Notes: a model not told the origin generated them from the sequence alone. Numbered from the stretch's first letter, positions 43,430-53,731 are shown. The stretch is DNA of 64,000 nucleotides from Shimazuella soli (GCF_022511585.1 NZ_JAKWBN010000003.1:248001-312000), one strand, 5' to 3'. A program made the numbers and translations.

Positions 43430-44494
43430 ATGAAAGTAGTAACAGTTGTTGGTGCACGCCCGCAATTTATCAAAGCAGCTCCTGTATCCCGAGTATTGCG
43501 TGCCGAAGGAGAAGAAATTTTAGTACATACCGGTCAACATTATGATAAATCCATGTCTGATGTATTTTTTGAAGAGTTGGAGATACCAGTTCCAGAATAC
43601 AACTTGCATGTAGGGTCTCTGTCGCATGGTGCACAAACCGGAGAAATGCTAAAAAAGGTAGAGGAAGTCTTGCTTGCAGAGAAACCTGATGCATTACTGG
43701 TTTATGGAGATACGAATTCTACCCTTGCAGGTGCACTAGCTGCGGCAAAATTACATATTCCTGTTGCCCATGTCGAGGCAGGACTAAGAAGTTTTAACCG
43801 TAGAATGCCAGAAGAAGTGAATCGTGTATTGACTGACCACATTTCTCAATGGCTCTTCTGCCCGACTGATACTGCTGTGAAGCATTTAGCAAAAGAAGGG
43901 ATCACAGAAGGTGTCCATATTGTGGGTGATGTGATGTTAGATGCATTTAACTACAATACCCAGTTAGCAGAAGGAAAAGCAAAAATTTTAAGCAGCCTTC
44001 CTGTACAACCAAAGTCATATGCTTTGATTACTCTTCACCGTGCAGAAAACACAGATGATCCTGTGAGATTAAAAGCAATTGTAGACGCTATCAATCAATT
44101 GCCGATCCCGGCAATATTACCACTTCACCCTCGTACGGTTGGTAAGCTGAGAGAAAGTGGTCTTAGTATTTCCAATGATAATGTCCATGTGATCGAACCA
44201 GTTGGGTATTTGGATATGATTCAACTTGAATTCCAAGCGAAATTGATCTTGACTGATTCCGGTGGTGTACAAAAAGAAGCATTTTTTGCTCAAGTACCAT
44301 GCATCACGATGAGAGATGAAACAGAGTGGACCGAAACGGTTACTTATGGAGCAAACAAAGTAGTTGGTGCAAATACGGATCTTATTTTACAGGCAGTTTC
44401 CGAGTTTACAGTAGATTTTTCCCATATTCCAAACGTATTTGGTGATGGAAAAACAGCAGAAAAATTGGTCGAGATCATCAAACGGGGTTTATAA
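43430..44494 (+). CDS. wbpI: UDP-sugar 2-epimerase, WbpI type
   Basis: 354 residues, non-hydrolysing 2-epimerase fold (GARPQFIKAAPVSRVL, YGDTNSTLAGALAAAKLHIP, HVEAGLRSFNRRMPEEVNR). Segments LHRAENTDDPVRL and MRDETEWTETV are, from memory, nearer to WbpI/WlbD (acting on UDP-GlcNAc3NAcA) than to WecB, whose equivalents are HRRENFG and RDTTERPEA. It would supply UDP-ManNAc3NAcA if it uses the product of the wbp set at 22-26 kb. Plain UDP-GlcNAc 2-epimerase is the alternative. AAGGGAGG before ATG 43430. Confidence 0.82.
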   Translation: MKVVTVVGARPQFIKAAPVSRVLRAEGEEILVHTGQHYDKSMSDVFFEELEIPVPEYNLHVGSLSHGAQTGEMLKKVEEVLLAEKPDALLVYGDTNSTLAGALAAAKLHIPVAHVEAGLRSFNRRMPEEVNRVLTDHISQWLFCPTDTAVKHLAKEGITEGVHIVGDVMLDAFNYNTQLAEGKAKILSSLPVQPKSYALITLHRAENTDDPVRLKAIVDAINQLPIPAILPLHPRTVGKLRESGLSISNDNVHVIEPVGYLDMIQLEFQAKLILTDSGGVQKEAFFAQVPCITMRDETEWTETVTYGANKVVGANTDLILQAVSEFTVDFSHIPNVFGDGKTAEKLVEIIKRGL

Positions 44495-44495
44495 C

Positions 44496-45728
44496 ATGAA
44501 ACGGTTTAAAATTTGGCTCGCTAACCACTATGCTGTACCGCCAAATATTGCCGGTATTACTCGTCATTTTGAGTTAGCAAGAGAATGGGCAAAGGAAGAA
44601 GATGCAGAAGTAACATTATTTTTATCTAAGTTTGTCCATCCCCGCAGAACTTTTATCACACCAGAAGAAAAAGCGCAAATCGAGCAAGTGGATGGACTGA
44701 AATTAGCATGGCTTTGGTCTTTCCCGCATAAAGTGAATGATTTTCGTCGAATCATTAACATGATCAGTTTTGCATTTGTATTCTTTTTTGCTGCTCTTTT
44801 CCGTCGTAAACCGGATGTATTCATCGCTTCTTCACCACACCTCTTCCTTGCGTATGCAGGATTACTGGTAGCTAAAATCAAGCGGATTCCATTTGTATTT
44901 GAAGTGCGGGACTTATGGCCGGATTCTCTTGTAAAGATGGGTGGAGTTCGAGAAGGCACGGTACTTAAAGCGTTAACATGGATGGAAAACCAACTGTATA
45001 AGAAGTCTGATAAAATAATTGTTTTAGCGGAACACCAACGCCAATATATTGCCAATCGAGGAGTTCCGATGGATAAGATTGATCTGATTCCCAATGGCGT
45101 AGTGGTCGGATCTTGGTCTCCTGATGAAACAAAACGAAAAGAATATCGCGCCAAACTTGGAGTTTCAGAATCAGACTATGTAGCAGTCTATACAGGAGCT
45201 CACGGACCAGCAAATGCGCTGGAGTATGTTGTCCAAGCAGGGCAGTATTTACCGGAAGAAGGATACTCCATTGTTCTTATTGGGGATGGTCCAGATAAAG
45301 AACGTTTACAAAAAAGAGTTGCAGAATTAGGGTTGAAAAATGTTCACTTGAAAGACCCTGTACCCAAGGCGGAGATTTTTGATTATACAAATGCGGCTGA
45401 CTTTGGAATTATCTCCCTTGCGGATAATGAAGTATTTCGTGGAGCACGTCCTAATAAATTATTTGATTATACATTCTTAGGGAAGCCTATCATTACTACA
45501 GTGGACGGTGAAGTCCGGCAGATTGTAGAGGAAAACAAAGTTGGTGTTTTCAGTGGGGCAGAAAACCCAAAAGGCTTAGCAGAAGCGATGGTAGAATTGA
45601 GTAGTTATTCGGATGAGCAATTGGCGCAAATCAAAGTTAATGGTCGTGCCTTTATTGATCGAGAAGGGGATCGCCAAAAATTAGCCAAAAAGTTTTATGG
45701 TATTTTGAAAAATTTGGTTGTTAAATAG
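44496..45728 (+). CDS. Glycosyltransferase family 4 (WbuB-like)
   Basis: 410 residues, GT-B fold. N-terminal acceptor domain has NHYAVPPNIAGITRHFELAR and FVFEVRDLWPDSLVKMG; C-terminal donor domain has VYTGAHGPANALEYVVQAG, VLIGDGPDKERLQ and FRGARPNKLFDYTFLGKPII. WbuB-type enzymes add N-acetylated fucosamine or mannosamine derivatives to lipid-linked sugars. Starts two bases after the epimerase stop, so the two act in one unit. Confidence 0.87.
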   Translation: MKRFKIWLANHYAVPPNIAGITRHFELAREWAKEEDAEVTLFLSKFVHPRRTFITPEEKAQIEQVDGLKLAWLWSFPHKVNDFRRIINMISFAFVFFFAALFRRKPDVFIASSPHLFLAYAGLLVAKIKRIPFVFEVRDLWPDSLVKMGGVREGTVLKALTWMENQLYKKSDKIIVLAEHQRQYIANRGVPMDKIDLIPNGVVVGSWSPDETKRKEYRAKLGVSESDYVAVYTGAHGPANALEYVVQAGQYLPEEGYSIVLIGDGPDKERLQKRVAELGLKNVHLKDPVPKAEIFDYTNAADFGIISLADNEVFRGARPNKLFDYTFLGKPIITTVDGEVRQIVEENKVGVFSGAENPKGLAEAMVELSSYSDEQLAQIKVNGRAFIDREGDRQKLAKKFYGILKNLVVK

Positions 45729-45809
45729 CTTAGAAAAAAAGGGCATTGTCATGATCCCTTTTCTATCGGAACAATTTTAACTTGTAAATGAATTGCTGTA
45801 ATAGACTTA

Positions 45810-45839
45810 AAACCTAGTCCTAGTGATGACTAGGTTTTT
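45810..45839 (+). terminator. Terminator before secA
   Basis: AACCTAGTC-CTAGTGAT-GACTAGGTT with five T. A weaker hairpin AAAAGGG/CCCTTTT lies 50 bases earlier. Confidence 0.8.
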
Positions 45840-45962
45840 GAGTTTCCCCAAATGTCACCAGTCAGGAAGTGAAAAAAATCCTATTTTTTGTTACACTGTT
45901 AGATAGTATGTTTACTTATACGGGAAATAGGTAACGATAGATAGATTGCAGGGGGATGCCTG

Positions 45963-48482
45963 ATGTTAAAAACAATAAAACGGTTACTTGATCCAAATGA
46001 ACGTCAAGTAAAAAAGTATTTTCAAATTGCAGAACAAATTGATGCGCTAGAAGAGTCCATTTCTAGTTTGTCTGATGAGGAACTAAGAGCAAAGACGGGA
46101 GAATTTAAAGATCGATTATCCAGAGGGGAAACTTTGGACGATATTCTTCCTGAAGCATTTGCAGTAACTCGTGAAGCTTCTAAGCGAGTACTTGGAATGC
46201 GTCACTTCCGTGTGCAATTGGTCGGGGGAATGGTCTTGCACAATGGTGATATTGCTGAAATGCGAACAGGGGAAGGGAAAACTTTAGTATCCACTTTGCC
46301 TGCATATCTCAATGCTCTAACTGGTAAAGGGGTGCATGTTGTTACTGTCAACGACTATCTGGCTCGACGAGATAAAGAGTGGATGGGGCAAATATTTGAG
46401 TTTCTTGGGTTGACAGTAGGATTAAATGTACCTTTTCTTTCGCCTGATGAAAAACGTGAAGCATATCAAGCAGATATCACGTATGGTACCAACAATGAAT
46501 TTGGATTTGATTATTTAAGAGACAATATGGTTGCATACCAAGAACAATTAACTCAGCGTGAATTAAACTTTGCGATAGTCGATGAAGTAGATAGTATTTT
46601 GATCGATGAAGCCAGAACACCACTCATTATCAGTGGACAAGCAAATAAAGCGACAGATCTTTATTACACTGCTGATCGAGTGGTGAGTCGGTTGAAAGCG
46701 GAAGATGATTACACTCTTGATATCAAAACCAAGCAAATCTCTTTGACAGACGAAGGAGTCAAAAAAGTAGAGAATGCTCTAAAAGTAGACAATCTCTATG
46801 ATATGAAAAATATCACCCTAAACCATCACATTCAACAAGCATTAAAAGCACATGTTACGATGCATCGTGATCAAGATTATGTAGTAGATGCCGAACATGG
46901 TGTAGTGATAGTGGATGAGTTTACTGGTCGTTTGATGCATGGGCGTCGTTATAGTGATGGATTGCACCAAGCAATTGAAGCAAAAGAAAACATTGAAGTA
47001 CAGCATGAAAGTATGACGCTGGCAACAGTAACGCTGCAAAACTACTTCCGGCTCTATGACAAGTTGGCGGGTATGACTGGTACAGCAAAAACAGAGGAAG
47101 AAGAGTTCCGCCGTATTTACAACATGGATGTAGTCATTGTTCCGACTAACAAGCCAACAGTTCGTCAAGATTTGTCTGATGTTCTTTATAAAACAGAACA
47201 AGAAAAATTTTCAGCCGTTATTGAACAAATAGAGCAAATGCATTCGATTGGGCGACCTGTTCTTGTGGGTACTGTTTCCATTGAAAACTCAGAGAAATTA
47301 TCTTTGCTGTTAAAGCGAAAAGGGATTAAGCATCAAGTGCTCAACGCGAAAAACCACGCCAAAGAAGCAGAAATTATTGCCGAAGCTGGACAATATGGAG
47401 CTGTTACCATTGCTACCAACATGGCCGGTCGCGGTACGGACATTATGCTTGGAGAAAATGTAGCTGAATTAGGTGGACTTCATGTAATTGGTACAGAGCG
47501 GCATGAAAGCCGAAGGATAGATAATCAGCTTCGAGGCCGTGCAGGTCGTCAAGGTGATCCAGGTTCTACACAGTTTTATCTTTCTTTTGAGGATGACTTG
47601 ATGAAGAGATTCATCCCTGATCGGGTCAAAGCTATGATCAGTCGTGTAATGAATGATGGTGAGCCACTAGAGGGTAATATATTTACAAAATCAATAGCAA
47701 ATGCACAAAAACAAGTGGAGAACAACAACTTTGATGCTAGACGCTGGGTCTTGCAGTACGATGATGTCCTCAACCAACAGCGTGAAATTATTTACAAACA
47801 GCGTCGTCAAGTACTTACAAGTGAAAATCTCGATGATGTTGTCTTGCCGATGGTAAAATCGTCGATCGAGCGGATTGTCGAAGTTCACACAGCTGGCAGC
47901 GATGAGGAAGAGTGGGAACTAGACGATATTTTAGAATACATTCATGGAAATGTATTGCCAGAAGATCGAATCGATGAAGAAGATGTAGAAGATAAAAATC
48001 CTGAAGAACTAGTTGAGTTTCTCTACGAGGAAGCAAAGAAGTATTATGAAGAGCGCAGACAAGAGCTTGGGGACGAGCGGATGAATGAATTCTCCAAAGT
48101 TGTAGTTCTGCGTACGGTTGATCGCAAATGGATGGATCATATTGATGCGATGGACCAGCTTCGACAAGGTATCCATCTACGTGCATATGGACAAGACAAT
48201 CCGCTTCGATCCTATCAATTTGAAGGATTTGCGATGTTTGAAGCGATGGTTCAAGAAATTCAAGAAGAAGTAGTCAAATATGTCATGAAAGCTGTTGTGC
48301 AAGAGGAAGAAACACTGACAAGAGAAGAGGTTACGATGAATGTAACCCCTATTTCAGGTGGGGATACTGGAGAAGAAAAACCAAAAGTAGTACCTCTCCG
48401 TCGTGCAGATAAAGTTGGTAGAAATGACCCTTGTCCATGCGGAAGCGGCAAAAAATATAAAAACTGTCACTATAAGAAATAA
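45963..48482 (+). CDS. secA: Preprotein translocase ATPase
   Basis: 839 residues, normal for Bacillales. Walker A MRTGEGKT at 100-107, [12 protein letters not shown] for the DEAD site, [20 protein letters not shown] and [20 protein letters not shown] for the second ATPase half. The zinc tail [18 protein letters not shown] binds SecB or lipids. GGGGGATG precedes ATG 45963. Drives export of the signal-peptide proteins seen here. Followed by prfB. Confidence 0.98.
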   Translation: MLKTIKRLLDPNERQVKKYFQIAEQIDALEESISSLSDEELRAKTGEFKDRLSRGETLDDILPEAFAVTREASKRVLGMRHFRVQLVGGMVLHNGDIAEMRTGEGKTLVSTLPAYLNALTGKGVHVVTVNDYLARRDKEWMGQIFEFLGLTVGLNVPFLSPDEKREAYQADITYGTNNEFGFDYLRDNMVAYQEQLTQRELNFAIVDEVDSILIDEARTPLIISGQANKATDLYYTADRVVSRLKAEDDYTLDIKTKQISLTDEGVKKVENALKVDNLYDMKNITLNHHIQQALKAHVTMHRDQDYVVDAEHGVVIVDEFTGRLMHGRRYSDGLHQAIEAKENIEVQHESMTLATVTLQNYFRLYDKLAGMTGTAKTEEEEFRRIYNMDVVIVPTNKPTVRQDLSDVLYKTEQEKFSAVIEQIEQMHSIGRPVLVGTVSIENSEKLSLLLKRKGIKHQVLNAKNHAKEAEIIAEAGQYGAVTIATNMAGRGTDIMLGENVAELGGLHVIGTERHESRRIDNQLRGRAGRQGDPGSTQFYLSFEDDLMKRFIPDRVKAMISRVMNDGEPLEGNIFTKSIANAQKQVENNNFDARRWVLQYDDVLNQQREIIYKQRRQVLTSENLDDVVLPMVKSSIERIVEVHTAGSDEEEWELDDILEYIHGNVLPEDRIDEEDVEDKNPEELVEFLYEEAKKYYEERRQELGDERMNEFSKVVVLRTVDRKWMDHIDAMDQLRQGIHLRAYGQDNPLRSYQFEGFAMFEAMVQEIQEEVVKYVMKAVVQEEETLTREEVTMNVTPISGGDTGEEKPKVVPLRRADKVGRNDPCPCGSGKKYKNCHYKK

Positions 48483-48500
48483 TACAAGGGGCTGACTGAA

Positions 48501-49608
48501 TTGGATTTACAAGCATTAAAACAAGAGTTTCATATTACAGCGAAACGTTTAGCTGATCTTAGGGGGTCTCTTTGACTTAGAAGAACAGCAGTCTAAGCTG
48601 GTGTCTCTTGAGGCAGAGATGGCAGAAGAGACATTTTGGGATGATCAGCAGAAAGCACAACAGAAGATCGCACAGTTGCGGGAAGTCAAAGATATTGTAG
48701 AACAAGTGCAGCAATTGACTGCTCAAAACGACGAAATACAAGTGATGATGGAATTGTTACAGGAGGAAGAAGATCCATCTCTCTTAAGTGAATGTGAAGC
48801 GAGTTTAAAAACATTCCAGGAGCAGGTAAATGAATTTGAATTACAGCAGTTATTAAGCGGCCCATATGATCGTAATTCGGCAATTTTGGAGCTGCATCCA
48901 GGAGCTGGGGGTACAGAATCTCAGGATTGGGCTGAAATGCTCCTGAGAATGTATACACGCTGGGCGGAGAAAAGTGGATATAAGATTGAAATGATTGACT
49001 ATTTACCAGGTGATGAAGCCGGTTTGAAGAGTGTTACTCTGCTGATCAAAGGAATAAATGCCTATGGGTATTTGAGGACAGAAAAAGGAATTCACCGTTT
49101 GGTTCGAATCTCCCCGTTTGATGCATCGGGGCGAAGACATACTTCCTTTGCTTCGGTAAACGTGGTCCCTGAATTAGATGACGATGTGGAAATTGAAATT
49201 CGTACAGAAGATCTAAAAGTAGACACTTACCGCGCTAGCGGTGCAGGTGGACAGCATATTAATACAACTGATTCAGCAGTACGGATAACACATATTCCAA
49301 CTGGAGTAGTGGTTACCTGTCAATCTGAACGGTCTCAGATCAAAAATCGTGACAAAGCGATGAAAGTATTAAAAGCACGTTTGTATGAGAAGAAAATGGA
49401 AGAACAAGAACAAAAGCTAAATGAGATAAAAGGGGAACAGACAGAAATCGGTTGGGGTAACCAAATTCGATCTTATGTATTCCATCCATACAGCTTAGTA
49501 AAAGATCATCGCACGTCTGTAGAAAATGGAAATGTTCAAGCAGTTATGGACGGTGGCATTAATGGATTTATGGAAGCCTTTCTCAAAAAACAAGTAGAAA
49601 CAAAGTAA
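48501..49608 (+). CDS. prfB: Peptide chain release factor 2 (programmed +1 frameshift)
   Basis: The gene starts at TTG 48501 behind AAGGGG. After 24 codons it meets CTT-TGA-C with the stimulatory AGGGGG upstream. A +1 slip on CTT gives the GAC frame and a protein of about 368 residues. The long frame has the GGQ motif in [19 protein letters not shown], and the SPF stop-codon recognition tripeptide in [17 protein letters not shown]2 reads UGA and UAA. Normal neighbour of secA. Confidence 0.95.
48561..48576 (+). other. RF2 programmed frameshift site
   Basis: AGGGGG (Shine-Dalgarno-like), then TCT-CTT-TGA-C. Low RF2 lets the ribosome slip past the UGA, an autoregulatory loop known from most bacterial prfB genes. 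Confidence 0.95.
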
Positions 49609-49611
49609 TAA

Positions 49612-49653
49612 AGAAAAGCGAGCTCTCTATCAGGTTGGAGGGTTCGCTTTTCT
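49612..49653 (+). terminator. Terminator of prfB
   Basis: AGAAAAGCGA pairs with TCGCTTTTCT over a 22-base loop. Confidence 0.7.
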
Positions 49654-49691
49654 GTGATAAAATAGGAAAGATTCCTAAAGGGGCGATGCAA

Positions 49692-50480
49692 ATGACAGAT
49701 TGGAGCTGTATTACCCTCGAATTCGAACAGTCAATTGGGATATTGCGGTTATCACGTCCAAAAGTGTTGAATGCACTGAATGTGCAAATGTTAACAGAAA
49801 TAAGGGACGCCCTGCATCATGTCATGACCCGTAGTGAAATCAAAGCGCTTATTATCACTGGTACTGGTGAAAAAGCTTTTGCAGCTGGTGCTGATATAAC
49901 AGAGTTGAGTAAGATCAAAAATGGCTTTGAGGCCGAAAAACAAGCTTTACTTGGGCAGAGTGTTTTTGATATGGTGGAAAATATGCCGATCCCTGTTATA
50001 ATGGCAGTCAATGGATTTGCACTTGGTGGAGGTTGTGAATTGGCACTTGCTGGTGATATCATACTTGCTGCTGAACATGCTAAATTTGGACAGCCGGAGA
50101 TTAATCTTGGTATTCTGCCAGGATATGGCGGTACCCAGCGTTTAGCACGAGCAATCGGAGAGAAAAACGCTAAGTACTATACTTTTACCGGTGAGAGCTT
50201 TGACAGCAGAGAAGCATTTCGACTTGGCCTTGTTCAAAAGATATTTCCTATCGATCAATTATTACCAGAAGCAAAAACACTTGCAAAAAAATTAGCAAAA
50301 CTGGCACCAATTGCCCTTCATTATATGAAAAAATCCATTCATAATGGTCTAGAGATGCCCTTGGAAAAAGGACTACAGCTAGAAGCCTCTTATTTTGGGC
50401 TTACCTTTCAAACAGCGGATCGGTCGGAAGGAATGAACGCCTTTCTTGAGAAGCGCAAACCAACTTTTCGGGGAGAGTAA
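49692..50480 (+). CDS. Enoyl-CoA hydratase/isomerase (crotonase family)
   Basis: 262 residues. Oxyanion-hole segments AFAAGADITEL and NGFALGGGCELALAGD; the two catalytic glutamates of true hydratases fall in GGGCELAL (Glu) and KFGQPEINLGILPGYGGTQRL (Glu). Likely hydrates enoyl-CoA in fatty-acid or butyrate-type metabolism. ATG 49692 is 8 bases after AAAGGGG. Followed by a membrane protein gene 28 bases on. Confidence 0.9.
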   Translation: MTDWSCITLEFEQSIGILRLSRPKVLNALNVQMLTEIRDALHHVMTRSEIKALIITGTGEKAFAAGADITELSKIKNGFEAEKQALLGQSVFDMVENMPIPVIMAVNGFALGGGCELALAGDIILAAEHAKFGQPEINLGILPGYGGTQRLARAIGEKNAKYYTFTGESFDSREAFRLGLVQKIFPIDQLLPEAKTLAKKLAKLAPIALHYMKKSIHNGLEMPLEKGLQLEASYFGLTFQTADRSEGMNAFLEKRKPTFRGE

Positions 50481-50507
50481 TATTTCCCGGGGAATGGAGG
50501 ATACAAC

Positions 50508-51188
50508 ATGTGGAGTTTAGTCATGAGCCCAATTTTTTGGATTGGTGTTGCCCTTGTGATTGTTGCAATTATTGTATTATCTGCTTTAATAAGTAGTAAG
50601 CGTAGTAGAGAAGTAGATGAATTGGGTACATATTTTCCAGATGGTGAACTGGATAATACTACTCGTATTCCTGTAGAGAAAGTAAGACGATCTACATTAG
50701 CACGTCAACAACGTAAGCAAGCATCTCAACATTTACCGCGTCGTCAACCACGTGAAGATGTATTAGAGTTGGATAAGCAGGAGTATGTGAATAAACAGGA
50801 AGAACAGGATGATCTAGAGTTAGATGATTATGAGCAAGAAGAAGAGAATCTAAACCTTCCAGCAGTACAAGATTCATTGACCTCAGATCGCCAATTCAAT
50901 CGGAAACAATATAAATCAAGTATTTTACAATCTCGGAACACGGCACTTACGACCGATGAAAATTTCACTAACAAACGTCCATCATTTGCGAGAAGAACAC
51001 CACTAAATTCGAACAATAATACCAGCACTACAAATACGACGACAAATAATTCTCGGTCGCCCTTACGCAGGCCTTTGACGAACAAAACTGCTTATCCTTC
51101 TTTGCGCAAGGATTCAAACAGTACTGCCAATACAGAAGAAGATCCATCCCCTCGTTTTCCTAATCGACGTTCCAAGAGAATGTTTTAA
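50508..51188 (+). CDS. Single-pass membrane protein with disordered tail, hypothetical
   Basis: 226 residues. One N-terminal helix (IFWIGVALVIVAIIVLSALI), then about 195 hydrophilic residues: an Arg/Gln-rich basic stretch, an acidic block (EEQDDLELDDYEQEEEN) and an Asn/Thr/Ser-rich basic tail ending RRSKRMF. No catalytic domain. GGAGGAT before ATG 50508. Possibly a scaffold; unknown. Confidence 0.6.
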   Translation: MWSLVMSPIFWIGVALVIVAIIVLSALISSKRSREVDELGTYFPDGELDNTTRIPVEKVRRSTLARQQRKQASQHLPRRQPREDVLELDKQEYVNKQEEQDDLELDDYEQEEENLNLPAVQDSLTSDRQFNRKQYKSSILQSRNTALTTDENFTNKRPSFARRTPLNSNNNTSTTNTTTNNSRSPLRRPLTNKTAYPSLRKDSNSTANTEEDPSPRFPNRRSKRMF

Positions 51189-51218
51189 GCCGCCTTTTCA
51201 GAAGGTGGTTTTTTTTGG
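51188..51218 (+). terminator. Terminator
   Basis: CCGCCTT-TTCAG-AAGGTGG with a run of eight T. Confidence 0.8.
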
Positions 51219-51392
51219 TCCAAAAATAGCGATAATGGGGCAGTAAAGGGTCAAAAGGAAATCAATTTAATTCAATCTTCAAATAAGGGGTAAAATATCA
51301 TTAGAATGGTAAAATTTTGAACATCCTTGACAGGCTGCATATTTGTCCAGTATGATGAGGGTGAATAGAATAGTACGTGCACCTTTTTAGAT

Positions 51393-51480
51393 AAAGGGGA
51401 GTAGCTACTACAACAAAGTCGTCATTACGAGAGCGATCTCCGGCTTTGTTGGCAACTAGGACGTTGTTTGCGAGACCTTT
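51393..51480 (+). ncRNA. yybP-ykoY (manganese) riboswitch
   Basis: Contains AAAGGGGAGTAGC, the inner helix ACAAAGTCGTC...GGCTTTGTTGGC, and the closing GCGAGACCTTT, the two internal-loop blocks of this class. Placed directly before a TerC-family gene, its standard target. Mn2+ binding should open the following terminator and raise expression of the exporter. Confidence 0.88.
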
Positions 51481-51518
51481 ACTTCTAGCTTCTTAAAAGC
51501 TAGCAAGTAAGGGTTTTT
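51476..51518 (+). terminator. Riboswitch terminator
   Basis: CCTTTACTTCTAGCTT pairs with AAGCTAGCAAGTAAGGG around CTTA and ends in five T. Its 5' arm overlaps the riboswitch closing strand. Confidence 0.85.
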
Positions 51519-51545
51519 ATTATGCCTAGGAAAGGAAGGGGAAAA

Positions 51546-52244
51546 ATGGAAATATTATCACTTGAGTTTCTGTCTAAGTTACTGACTATTGTTGTTATTG
51601 ATTTAGTATTAGCTGGGGATAACGCGATTGTAATTGGTTTGGCTTCACGAAAGCTGCCGCAGGAGCAGCGAAAAAAAGCAATTTTTTGGGGGACAGCTGG
51701 AGCTGTCACGCTGCGGATAATAGCAACTGTATCGATTGTATGGCTACTTAAAATACCTGGGCTGTTACTCGTTGGAGGGCTCATTTTAGTATGGATTTCC
51801 TATAATTTATTAGTGGATAACGATAATCATGAAGATGTAAAAGCTGGAACGAGTTTCTGGTCCGCACTTCGAACCATTATATTAGCAGATACAATTATGA
51901 GTTTGGATAATGTGTTAGCGGTAGGCGGGGCCGCACATGGAAGCATTTTACTAGTAGTGATCGGGTTAGTGATAAGTGTTCCATTAGTAGTTTGGGGAAG
52001 TACCTTATTTATAAAATTAGTAGATCGATTTCCAATCATTTTATATATTGGTTCAGGAGTGCTAGCTTGGACGGCTGGAGGAATGATTGCGGAAGAGCCT
52101 ATCATTCATGATTTTATAAAAGATTTTCCTTGGATTGAGTACGCAGTAAATATAGTATTAATAGTATTAGTGCTGCTTGCTGGTTACCTCCGTAAACAGA
52201 AGAAAGAAAATAATATAACACATACAATGGGAGGCAATGGATGA
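51546..52244 (+). CDS. TerC/Alx-family metal exporter (YjbE/YkoY-like)
   Basis: 232 residues, seven membrane helices. Two repeats with the acidic metal motifs VIDLVLAGDNAIVIG and TIMSLDNVLAVGGAAHG. Such proteins export Mn2+, in part to metallate secreted enzymes. ATG 51546 with GGAAGGGG; an upstream ATG at 51522 is in the leader. Controlled by the Mn riboswitch. Overlaps the following lipoprotein gene by ATGA. Confidence 0.92.
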   Translation: MEILSLEFLSKLLTIVVIDLVLAGDNAIVIGLASRKLPQEQRKKAIFWGTAGAVTLRIIATVSIVWLLKIPGLLLVGGLILVWISYNLLVDNDNHEDVKAGTSFWSALRTIILADTIMSLDNVLAVGGAAHGSILLVVIGLVISVPLVVWGSTLFIKLVDRFPIILYIGSGVLAWTAGGMIAEEPIIHDFIKDFPWIEYAVNIVLIVLVLLAGYLRKQKKENNITHTMGGNG

Positions 52245-52468
52245 AGAGTAAATTAGTTGTTTCGTTATTTGCTTCTAGCATGCTTCTATTAGCTGGGTGC
52301 GATGATAATGATCTGGACAATTATACCCTTTGTTATGATAACGATAATGATCAATATTGTGATGATTCCTCTGACCAAGTAGACCCAAATTCCTATGTAG
52401 TGATAAATGGTAAACGGGAGGCATATATCGTTTATGATAGTTACGACTCATCCAGCAGTGGTGGGTGA
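52241..52468 (+). CDS. Small acidic lipoprotein
   Basis: 75 residues. Signal peptide with lipobox LLAGC (Cys20), then a very Asp/Asn-rich segment (DDNDLDNYTLCYDNDNDQYC) and a Ser/Gly tail. It could bind metal ions outside the membrane. Coupled to terC by ATGA and overlapping the next gene by about 35 bases. A small lipoprotein before a GSP-synthase-like gene recalls the E. coli ygiB-ygiC pair. Confidence 0.7.
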   Translation: MKSKLVVSLFASSMLLLAGCDDNDLDNYTLCYDNDNDQYCDDSSDQVDPNSYVVINGKREAYIVYDSYDSSSSGG

Positions 52469-53699
52469 TTATCATTATCATCGAAAGCGAATCTATGAAC
52501 CGATAAGAGATACTTTTTCGTGGGATATTTGGAACGGTCAAGAATATGCCTTAGCGTCATTTGCTGTAATTGATCAAACGTGGAAAACAGAAATAGAGCT
52601 TGCTACGAAGTTATTAGGAAATATTTTTGTTCGGGTTGCGGAAGTAGTAAGACTCGGATCAGAGGAATTGTGGAGAGAACTCGGCTATCCTCCAGAAACG
52701 TGGAGAGCAATCTCACTGTCTACTGATTATAAGGCGATTACTACGATTGGAAGATTTGATTTCGCTTACACATCAGATGGTTTAAAGATGTTGGAGTTTA
52801 ATAGCGATACACCCACGAGTATCGTTGAGGCGTTTTATGTCAATGAAGAAGTTTGTCGTTACTATCAAGTTGAAAATATGAATGATGGTACAACATCTGA
52901 TATTAAAAAGGCATTTACGGACATCGTTGATTACTATCGACAAAAAGGTCATGCCACAAAAAATATTGTTTTTTGCTGTGATTCGGCCGATGATGAGGAT
53001 CAAGGAACCACCAAGTATTTATTAAAGCAATCTGGGCTGTCAGGTATTTATTCTCCTATTTTGCATTTAGCATATGACCCAAATACGGAATGCCTCGTAA
53101 CGAGATTGGCGGACGGGGAATATCGACAAGTAGACGTCCTCTACCGATTGCATGCATTGGAAATGATGGCGAAAGACCGGACTACCAAAGGCTTTCCAAT
53201 CGGATCAAAGCTTTTGGAATTGGTGGCTAAAAAGAGGTTGACTATGATTAACCCTCCATCTGGATTTATCGCACAGACAAAAGCACTTCAAGCACTTATT
53301 TGGAATTTATATGAATCGAATATTTTTTTCTCAGCTGAAGAGAGGGAAGTAATATCCACTTACTGCCTTCCTACGTACTTGGAAAATCAGTTTCGTGGGG
53401 AAATTCCATATGTGAAGAAACCTTTCTTTGGCCGGGAAGGCGGTGCAGTTTCTATCTATGATGCAGATGGAACATTAGAGACAGCAGATATAGAAAAATA
53501 CTACTGGGATCAACCTATGGTCTATCAAACAAAAGTGGAATTGCCTGCCATAACAGTGGAAACATCCAATGGTTTATATACGGGAAAATTATTGTTAGGT
53601 TCATTTTTAGTGGGTGGTAAACCATCAGCGGTAATTGGCCGTGTAGATAAAGGGATTACGCATGATATGTCTTATTTCTTACCTTTGGCTTTAAAATAA
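52434..53699 (+). CDS. Glutathionylspermidine synthase-like ATP-grasp protein (YgiC family)
   Basis: 421 residues if ATG 52434 is used (GGGAGG 12 bases upstream). Pre-ATP-grasp RAISLSTDYKAITTIGRFDF, MLEFNSDTPTSIVEAF, and C-terminal KKPFFGREGGAVSIYDADG and QTKVELPAI with the ATP-binding lysines/glutamates. The family ligates peptides or polyamines; the YgiC branch has no confirmed product. Its place in a Mn-regulated unit with an exporter and an acidic lipoprotein is suggestive. Confidence 0.82.
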   Translation: MIVTTHPAVVGDYHYHRKRIYEPIRDTFSWDIWNGQEYALASFAVIDQTWKTEIELATKLLGNIFVRVAEVVRLGSEELWRELGYPPETWRAISLSTDYKAITTIGRFDFAYTSDGLKMLEFNSDTPTSIVEAFYVNEEVCRYYQVENMNDGTTSDIKKAFTDIVDYYRQKGHATKNIVFCCDSADDEDQGTTKYLLKQSGLSGIYSPILHLAYDPNTECLVTRLADGEYRQVDVLYRLHALEMMAKDRTTKGFPIGSKLLELVAKKRLTMINPPSGFIAQTKALQALIWNLYESNIFFSAEEREVISTYCLPTYLENQFRGEIPYVKKPFFGREGGAVSIYDADGTLETADIEKYYWDQPMVYQTKVELPAITVETSNGLYTGKLLLGSFLVGGKPSAVIGRVDKGITHDMSYFLPLALK

Positions 53700-53700
53700 T

Positions 53701-53731
53701 AAAACGCGACTTCTTCGTGAGGTCGCGTTTT
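53701..53731. terminator. Bidirectional terminator between convergent genes
   Basis: AAAACGCGAC pairs with GTCGCGTTTT over an 11-base loop; A/T runs on both sides. Confidence 0.9.
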
